In this document: positions 59,100 to 64,000 of the stretch, piece after piece | Layout of the letters: each line of letters starts with the position of its first letter | Position numbering within the stretch: the first letter of the stretch is position 1 | From: Elusimicrobiales bacterium | GTDB lineage: Bacteria > Elusimicrobiota > Elusimicrobia > Elusimicrobiales > UBA9959 | NCBI GenBank assembly: GCA_028688015.1 | Contig: JAQTZB010000007.1 | Span: 124,001-188,000 of the forward strand | Reading direction: 5' to 3' | Length of the DNA: 64,000 bases | The notes under the pieces: generated by a model | Database searches by the model: none | What the model was told of the DNA's origin: nothing | What the model saw: only the letters and a program-made list of their open reading frames with translations | Program-made: the position numbers and the translations under genes

Positions 59100-59999
59100 T
59101 CATATAACCTTCAGGAAACAGACCCTTAACATATCGTGCAGAAAGGGAAGTTTGGGAGGTCTTCCGCAATTTAAAGTTCGTACGGGGATTTCGGACATCT
59201 GGGTTAGCCTCCGCAACATAGGGGCGATAAAATACGCGCGTATGCGGACCAGGCTCCAATAGTAACCGCTCAAAAGCATCTTCCATCCCCAGTGATATCT
59301 TACACGACACAATTCCCGCTCCCTGCACTTTTCGCGCTCTATCGCATATTCAGCATAATATCTCCTGGATTTTTGCCCATCATGTTTAAGAAAAGCGCTA
59401 AACACAATAGGCAAGTACAGGCACTTGCCCTGAAGGCTATAACGCAAAAACAAGTCGTAATCAACCGCATATCGCAGTGAGGGATCGACACTCCCCGCAG
59501 AACTGAAAACTGTTTTACGCCAGAAACAGGCATCTTGCAGTGGGGTCCAGCCGCCGAAAAGCATAAAGTTCTTCAGATTGGAAACCGCGCCGGAATTATA
59601 AAATATGACTAGACCATCTTCCCCGATATACACATCGTCACCAAAAAGGAAATCGGCATCATTCCCCTGAAAACATTCCCTCGCAACATCAAGCGCCCCG
59701 GATAACAGAACGTCCCCGGAGTTGATGTAACATTGAAATTCTCCACTTGCCATCGCAAACCCTTTGCGTAACGCATCCCCATAACCAGAATCCGGTTCAC
59801 TGACCCAGCCCGTTATTCTCTTTTCGTAACTACGGATAACGTCCAACGTATCGTCAGTGGACCCACCATCAATGATGAAATACTCATCACCAGGCCGCAT
59901 ATTCGCAATTACCGATTCAATCGTAGCAGCAAGATACCGACCCATATTATAGGTCGGGGTAACAACGGAAAATCTTCCAGCAGGCTCAGACTTATTCAT
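59100..59999 (-). CDS. Family 2 glycosyltransferase
   Basis: I use the ATG giving MNKSEPAGRFSVVTPTYNMGRYL, which overlaps the Wzy stop by 8 nt; the track start is 17 codons earlier inside the wzy gene. The 299-residue enzyme has ATIESVIANMRPGDEYFIIDGGSTDDTLDVIRSYE, AMASGEFQCYINSGDVLLSGAL (in place of a strict DxD) and PLQDACFWRKTVFSSAGSVDPSLRYAVDYDLFLRYS. This form with YINSGD is common in O-antigen GT2 enzymes such as WcaA-type transferases. It is a normal, complete GT2; the sugar is unknown. Confidence 0.9.
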   Translation of the reverse strand: MNKSEPAGRFSVVTPTYNMGRYLAATIESVIANMRPGDEYFIIDGGSTDDTLDVIRSYEKRITGWVSEPDSGYGDALRKGFAMASGEFQCYINSGDVLLSGALDVARECFQGNDADFLFGDDVYIGEDGLVIFYNSGAVSNLKNFMLFGGWTPLQDACFWRKTVFSSAGSVDPSLRYAVDYDLFLRYSLQGKCLYLPIVFSAFLKHDGQKSRRYYAEYAIEREKCRERELCRVRYHWGWKMLLSGYYWSLVRIRAYFIAPMLRRLTQMSEIPVRTLNCGRPPKLPFLHDMLRVCFLKVI

Positions 60000-61185
60000 A
60001 ATCATTAACACCGCCGACAGAACGAGGCAGTAATTGTCTCTTAGGCCCATAGTATGTAATGAGCAAGAAGCATAACATCAACACGGGACCTAATCCTCCT
60101 GGGTCCATATATGGCTGAAAAAGGCCAAAGATAACCATGAAAATAATAAGAGCCCGAGAGATATTCGAGTATCGCCTCCAGAGAACCGCCAATAGTATCA
60201 GATAGGCCAAGACAAAGAACATGCCATAATCCGCCCAACTTTGTAGCAGGAAGTTGTGCGCACGCATATCCCCTCCTTTATAATCCACAATCGTTGCATT
60301 CCCTCCTGAGCCCAGCAACACATTTCCAGAAATCAATTCAATATACTGTTGGTTGATTGCCGACCTGGCATCATCGACGAAGATTTCCCGCACCCCATAC
60401 TCCGTCACAAAAGTTATCAATTGCGGAACCGATACAATTAAAACGACCGCAAAGAATTTTTTAAAATACTGCCGTTTGCTAGCTGCAAGATAATAGGTTG
60501 TAGCAGCAAAAATAGACAGCATGGTCGCACGGCTCTGGGAAAGAAGCACTCCATAAAGCAAAACAAATAAGCCCAAGAGCCAATATAGATTAAGGCGCGG
60601 CAAAATCAGTATCACCGCGATTCCGACTAATACGCCATATGCATTCTTATGTGCGGAAAAGCCGCCAAAAGAGCCATCATAACTGGAACCGAAAACATTG
60701 CGCAGTGGTGGATAGACCCAAAAAAGCAGTATAGGAATAACAGCCCAAAGGAACAATGTCCACTTCACATATTTCCCCACCCATTCGGGGAGCCTATAAT
60801 AATCGAGCACTGAAAAAAGGAATATGAATGTGAGCAAGATTCGAAATACCAAGAAACGCCCGGATGTATAGCCCCCTGACATAAAAGCTACATTCAAAAA
60901 GAACACCATCAGAAGTGTGGTCAAAAACGGGACCCGGATTACCTTTTTGCTCCCACGGAAATGGACCAAAAGGCCAAGGGTCGCAAGAATTAGATTAACC
61001 CCATTCACCACCAAATTAATATTCGTTAGAACCTGCAGATAACTCCCGTAGTTGCTAATAGGTCCGCCCGCATAGAATGGTAGTAAGGCGGGCAGGAGAT
61101 TGACCATCAGCATGCACACGAATATCGCGGAGATAGATTTGTTATTGCTCCGCCCGAAGCATGCCTGGGACTTTATCTGGTTCAT
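59992..61185 (-). CDS. O-antigen polymerase/ligase (Wzy-like)
   Basis: A 397-residue membrane protein with about 10-11 helices. Features of the Wzy_C/O-antigen ligase family are visible: FGGFSAHKNAYGVLVGIAVILI, LLSQSRATMLSIFAATTYY and, in a large extracytoplasmic loop, NVLLGSGGNATIVDYKGGDMRAHNFLLQSWADYG. The His in RAHNFLLQ and Arg in QSRAT are the usual conserved residues. In this cluster a Wzy polymerase that joins repeat units on the periplasmic side is the simplest role; a WaaL-type ligase is the alternative. It begins 3 nt after the acetyltransferase gene. Confidence 0.88.
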   Translation of the reverse strand: MNQIKSQACFGRSNNKSISAIFVCMLMVNLLPALLPFYAGGPISNYGSYLQVLTNINLVVNGVNLILATLGLLVHFRGSKKVIRVPFLTTLLMVFFLNVAFMSGGYTSGRFLVFRILLTFIFLFSVLDYYRLPEWVGKYVKWTLFLWAVIPILLFWVYPPLRNVFGSSYDGSFGGFSAHKNAYGVLVGIAVILILPRLNLYWLLGLFVLLYGVLLSQSRATMLSIFAATTYYLAASKRQYFKKFFAVVLIVSVPQLITFVTEYGVREIFVDDARSAINQQYIELISGNVLLGSGGNATIVDYKGGDMRAHNFLLQSWADYGMFFVLAYLILLAVLWRRYSNISRALIIFMVIFGLFQPYMDPGGLGPVLMLCFLLITYYGPKRQLLPRSVGGVNDYE

Positions 61186-61188
61186 ATA

Positions 61189-61905
61189 CTATTTTGCAGG
61201 TTCAGAAGGGTCGCCTACTATACTTTGAAATGTATTGAAATCCTTAAATCCAGAGGAGTTCTCCTTTATCCATGCAAAGCTCCTATTCCACCATTCAGAC
61301 TTCTGAATGACTAAAATCTGTTCTGGGGAAAATCTATAGCGTATAAGTTTGGCCGGAACACCGCCCACAATCGCATAGGCTGGGACATCTTTGGCAACAA
61401 CAGCGCCAGCAGCTATGATTGCGCCGTCCCCGACACAGATTCCATCAAGCAACAAAGCATTTGCCCCAATCCACACATCATTGCCGATTCGGACCAGTTC
61501 CCTTTCGCGAAAGAGACTCTTACTAGTGAATGTCATTCCGGCTTGCTCTGCCAATGAAAAGAAGGCCGGGTGTGTGGAGATGAAGTCTCTTGTTGGATGC
61601 AACCCAAGGCCACACTGGACATGTGGCCCGATAGAGCAGAATTTCCCAATATTTGCGTATGAAATGCTGGAATTATTGGCGATATAGGTATAATCCCCGA
61701 GTTCAACAGTGTTGACATTAACATTATCATAGAGCACGTTAGATTTACCAAACCTGCAATTACAAACTATAGCTCCAGATCCAATCCGGAGACTCTTCTT
61801 ACGCCAGACATACTCAAGATATGTGTTCTTTGCATAAGACAATCCCCAAACGAACATTGGATTACGCAAAGCGCCTCTAAGGATAGCATGAGCCATTTTT
61901 AACAT
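61189..61905 (-). CDS. CatB-like hexapeptide O-acetyltransferase
   Basis: A 238-residue acyltransferase. The left-handed beta-helix is seen as hexapeptide repeats ([43 protein letters not shown]), then [35 protein letters not shown] with the catalytic His, [51 protein letters not shown], and a C-terminal helix [25 protein letters not shown] and [11 protein letters not shown] are hallmarks of CatB-type xenobiotic/sugar acetyltransferases. It should O-acetylate a sugar of the repeat unit using acetyl-CoA. Confidence 0.9.
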   Translation of the reverse strand: MLKMAHAILRGALRNPMFVWGLSYAKNTYLEYVWRKKSLRIGSGAIVCNCRFGKSNVLYDNVNVNTVELGDYTYIANNSSISYANIGKFCSIGPHVQCGLGLHPTRDFISTHPAFFSLAEQAGMTFTSKSLFRERELVRIGNDVWIGANALLLDGICVGDGAIIAAGAVVAKDVPAYAIVGGVPAKLIRYRFSPEQILVIQKSEWWNRSFAWIKENSSGFKDFNTFQSIVGDPSEPAK

Positions 61906-61968
61906 ACGTGCCTAACGCCTTTCGGCCACATTCCAAACTGACCAAGAGTCAAACATGACTGGTTAGCA

Positions 61969-62826
61969 TCAAGTTGTTTTATTGAATAGAGAGGCATAAT
62001 CAACTTTTGGGAAAACGTCTAAATAATGATTAGGGTTTAGATTCACATTATAAATCCCAGGATGAAGTGACCTAAGATACTTATATTTGCGAAAAATATC
62101 CGCGTGCCTCCGCATCTGAAACTCGCTGTCAGCGAAGCTCAGAGTATCCTGATTTGGGCGCATCACATGTTGCGTTGCGTGATCGTAAAAGTAGACAAAC
62201 AGGCCATTAAACCAGTCATGATCAATGCCCAGTAAATAAATATTGTCATAGCCCAGAAAAATCGCCAAAGTTAACGCTAACTCGGATACCGACCCGATAC
62301 TCGGGATACGCTTGAGGTCTATTGGGACATCGAACGCACCGTTCCACGGGGAATACTCAACCCAGTGAATACGTATCCCATTGAATAAACCAGATTGTTC
62401 AATAAGGGCTTTATCGCCGAAGTGGAGGAATATCTCTGCACCGCCAATTGACTGTTCCATTTGCTTCAGCCATGTAACCAACTGTTCTCTTTCATGTATA
62501 TGGCCATGCGATTGCAACAGCGACGGCAAAACATGGTACATTGGCTTGATCCGTGAATAATCGGGATGAACAAATGTATTGCTGACACTGATAACATGTT
62601 CTCCCCGTAGTTTTAGCAAGTCATAGTTCTTCACTGAGGATCCGGCTCCTAGAATGAAACAGCGGGAGCCGGCGTGTCTGTTCCGCATGAGCTCTGGTTC
62701 TCTAAGAAGTTCCTTATCATTTGAACTCAAGGAAAGCAATTTGATCTGACTCTTCAACAGCCGAAGTTGGAATACCACACTGGGAGGAAGCACCCATTTT
62801 TCCAAGAACTGAGAAATTGGAGACAT
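61969..62826 (-). CDS. DUF115/MptE-like protein, possible glycan transferase
   Basis: A 285-residue soluble protein. After an amphipathic N-terminus (WVLPPSVVFQLRLLKSQIKLL) comes RCFILGAGSSVKNYDLLKLRGEHVISVSN, matching the nucleotide-binding GxGPSL-type start of DUF115 and GT42-like proteins, then FDVPIDLKRIPSIGSVSELALTLAIFLGYDNIYLLGIDHDWF. The SVSELAL helix and YLLGIDHD strand fit that fold. Related proteins handle sugar nucleotides or nonulosonic acids (Maf-like) or make pterins. In this operon a glycosyl or glycosyl-phosphate transferase is possible. I could not identify catalytic residues, so the role is open. Confidence 0.6.
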   Translation of the reverse strand: MSPISQFLEKWVLPPSVVFQLRLLKSQIKLLSLSSNDKELLREPELMRNRHAGSRCFILGAGSSVKNYDLLKLRGEHVISVSNTFVHPDYSRIKPMYHVLPSLLQSHGHIHEREQLVTWLKQMEQSIGGAEIFLHFGDKALIEQSGLFNGIRIHWVEYSPWNGAFDVPIDLKRIPSIGSVSELALTLAIFLGYDNIYLLGIDHDWFNGLFVYFYDHATQHVMRPNQDTLSFADSEFQMRRHADIFRKYKYLRSLHPGIYNVNLNPNHYLDVFPKVDYASLFNKTT

Positions 62827-62834
62827 AAATCGCC

Positions 62835-64000
62835 TTATAAACAGTCAGATACTGTTATGCACCGAGAATAAAGGGCCCGCAGTCTACTGTCGACCCAAGG
62901 GTCTCTCCACCAGAAGACTAATAGCGCTAATCCAGCACTTAAAAATGTAGCCGTAGCAGCCAGAGGACCCGTTACGCTTCCGGACAACATTACGAAAATT
63001 ACATACAAGCATGCATATCCTGCGGTCACTAAGGCCATCGCCCACAAAGGGAAAGCCAGCGCGATTATAGATTTTAAAGTTCTGCGGGTAAAAAAGCCCC
63101 ACAACATGACTATAAGGGTCAAGCCGGTTATGGCAAGAAAAACAAGTTGAGTCAGGGCCGGGCCAAAAATTCCGATACTGGAACCCAGGAGTTTCAGAAA
63201 AGCATAAGAAGCGGCAAAAACTGTCGCCAATAGAGCCAAGTAACTTTTAGCTCGCCCCCTTCCGATCAGCACCGAACCCGTTGTTGCAAATATCGGCACC
63301 CATGCCGCACTCATAACAACAAGAGAAACAAGCGTTCCGTTGAAACTGTATTTTTTGAATACAACCGGCAAGAAATACGGAGAGAGACAAGAAATAGTGA
63401 TAGCAATAATAGTTACCGCGACCACCATCATTACTTGAATTCGAGTAACGAACCAAAGCAGTTCGTGTTTGTCTCCCACTGTCATAGAGTAAATCCGGAT
63501 TGTGACAGGCAGACATATCGCCACAACCATTGAAGTAATGATTTGATATCCCGAATTGAGCACGCCATACATCGCAACTTCTTGAGCCGGCAATTCCAAC
63601 GCGGCATAAAATCTTCCAAGCATTAACAATGTGCCCCAAATCATAGTTGCTGCTGCCAGGACCATTCCCTCCGGGACCAGCTTCAATGCTGGCCGGGCCG
63701 TAATCCTAAGGTCGATTGCAAGGCTTTTTGGATCGCGAATATAGAAAAAGGTAGCAATCAATCCAGCCATCAGGCCAGCAAGGTATCCGGAAAACGCCCA
63801 CACGTACGCCCCGAGAACACATGCAAGCCTGACGATTGATTGGAAAATAGTTATCACTTTATATCGGCTGAATCCTCCGCGGACTGTAATCGTTTGAAGA
63901 TAAAAAGAAACCAGCGCTGTCGATGCGAGTAACGGAAAAACAATTAAAGCCACGAACAGCGAGTGAGTTTTATAATAGACGAACGATGATACAACAATCG
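62835..64000 (-). CDS. Oligosaccharide flippase (Wzx-like), 5' end outside window
   Basis: The frame is open to the window edge: the track begins at a GTG, but codons before it (reading VSSFVYYKTHSLF) continue the protein, so the true start lies beyond position 64000. At least 388 residues are present. The protein has about 11 helices, with RLACVLGAYVWAFSGYLAGLMAGL, LGRFYAALELPAQEVAMYGVLNSGYQI, LPVVFKKYSFNGTLVSLVVMSAAWVPIF and LGSSIGIFGPALTQLVFLAI, as in Wzx/MATE-type flippases that move undecaprenyl-linked repeats. It is the first complete-looking membrane gene of the low-GC O-unit cluster and is followed 8 nt later by the DUF115-like gene. Confidence 0.85.
   Translation of the reverse strand, partial: IVVSSFVYYKTHSLFVALIVFPLLASTALVSFYLQTITVRGGFSRYKVITIFQSIVRLACVLGAYVWAFSGYLAGLMAGLIATFFYIRDPKSLAIDLRITARPALKLVPEGMVLAAATMIWGTLLMLGRFYAALELPAQEVAMYGVLNSGYQIITSMVVAICLPVTIRIYSMTVGDKHELLWFVTRIQVMMVVAVTIIAITISCLSPYFLPVVFKKYSFNGTLVSLVVMSAAWVPIFATTGSVLIGRGRAKSYLALLATVFAASYAFLKLLGSSIGIFGPALTQLVFLAITGLTLIVMLWGFFTRRTLKSIIALAFPLWAMALVTAGYACLYVIFVMLSGSVTGPLAATATFLSAGLALLVFWWRDPWVDSRLRALYSRCITVSDCL

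Overview
The window is a continuous stretch of a large surface-polysaccharide (O-antigen or capsule type) locus from a Gram-negative-type bacterium. Every gene I can support, about 62 plus one remnant, lies on the minus strand, so transcription runs from the right edge towards position 1. The left three quarters are very GC-rich with dense 1-14 nt gene overlaps. The lineage cannot be fixed from sequence alone. A high-GC genome that still uses ATA isoleucine codons, plus a FecR-domain secreted protein, would suit Elusimicrobiota or another deep-branching Gram-negative lineage, but this is a weak guess. Both edges cut genes: a UDP-GlcNAc 2-epimerase at position 1 and a Wzx-type flippase at 64000. 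No stretch over about 120 bases lacks a gene, and I saw no tRNA, rRNA, CRISPR or complete insertion sequence.

Reading in the direction of transcription: (1) 64000-48276 is an AT-richer O-unit cluster. It holds a flippase, a DUF115-like protein, an acetyltransferase, a Wzy polymerase, GT2/GT4/CgeB-type transferases, a DUF268 protein, an asparagine-synthetase-like amidotransferase, a methyltransferase, and a PglC-PglD-PglE-PglF-like set that should make and load a di-N-acetylbacillosamine-type initiating sugar. The base composition changes inside the last gene, near 49.75-49.85 kb. (2) 48.2-46.2 kb is a boundary zone with a truncated DUF1016 gene, a BrnT/BrnA-like toxin-antitoxin pair with a strong promoter, and a secreted FecR-domain protein. 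(3) 46174-42396 is an rml-type operon (rfbC-like, rfbA, rfbC, rfbB) ending in a metallo-beta-lactamase-fold hydrolase. (4) 42328-34140 is an operon with a GalE-like epimerase, an HldE-like protein with reversed domain order, a GT2/GT-C fusion, a radical SAM/SPASM protein, a TPP-dependent E1 alpha/beta pair and a GmhA-like isomerase. (5) 34042-15843 starts with GDP-mannose functions (two Gmd paralogues, ManC) and CDP-glucose functions (RfbF, RfbG). It continues into a pseudaminic-acid-like cassette (PseC, SpsF-like cytidylyltransferase, TIM-barrel isomerase, formyltransferase, PIG-L deacetylase, methyltransferase, PseI, aldo/keto reductase, class III aminotransferase) and ends with a GT-B-like protein, a flippase and a DUF2079-like membrane protein. 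(6) 15733-1 starts with a LegB-like dehydratase and carries sugar-nucleotide SDRs, glycosyltransferases, a Wzz-like protein, a giant flippase/ligase/GT4 fusion, and a FnlA/reductase/2-epimerase set for an L-configured N-acetyl-deoxyhexosamine.

Together the genes encode nucleotide-sugar supply in TDP, GDP, CDP, UDP and CMP forms, one initiating phosphoglycosyl transferase, at least two flippases plus one flippase-like domain, two polymerase/ligase-like modules, and chain-length control. This suggests several glycans, or one elaborate glycan, assembled from one chromosomal region. The most unusual points are the three-domain flippase-ligase-GT fusion, the pseudaminic-like cassette that carries a formyltransferase and PIG-L deacetylase but no visible PseB, PseG or PseH, and the SIS/E1/radical SAM/reversed-HldE operon.
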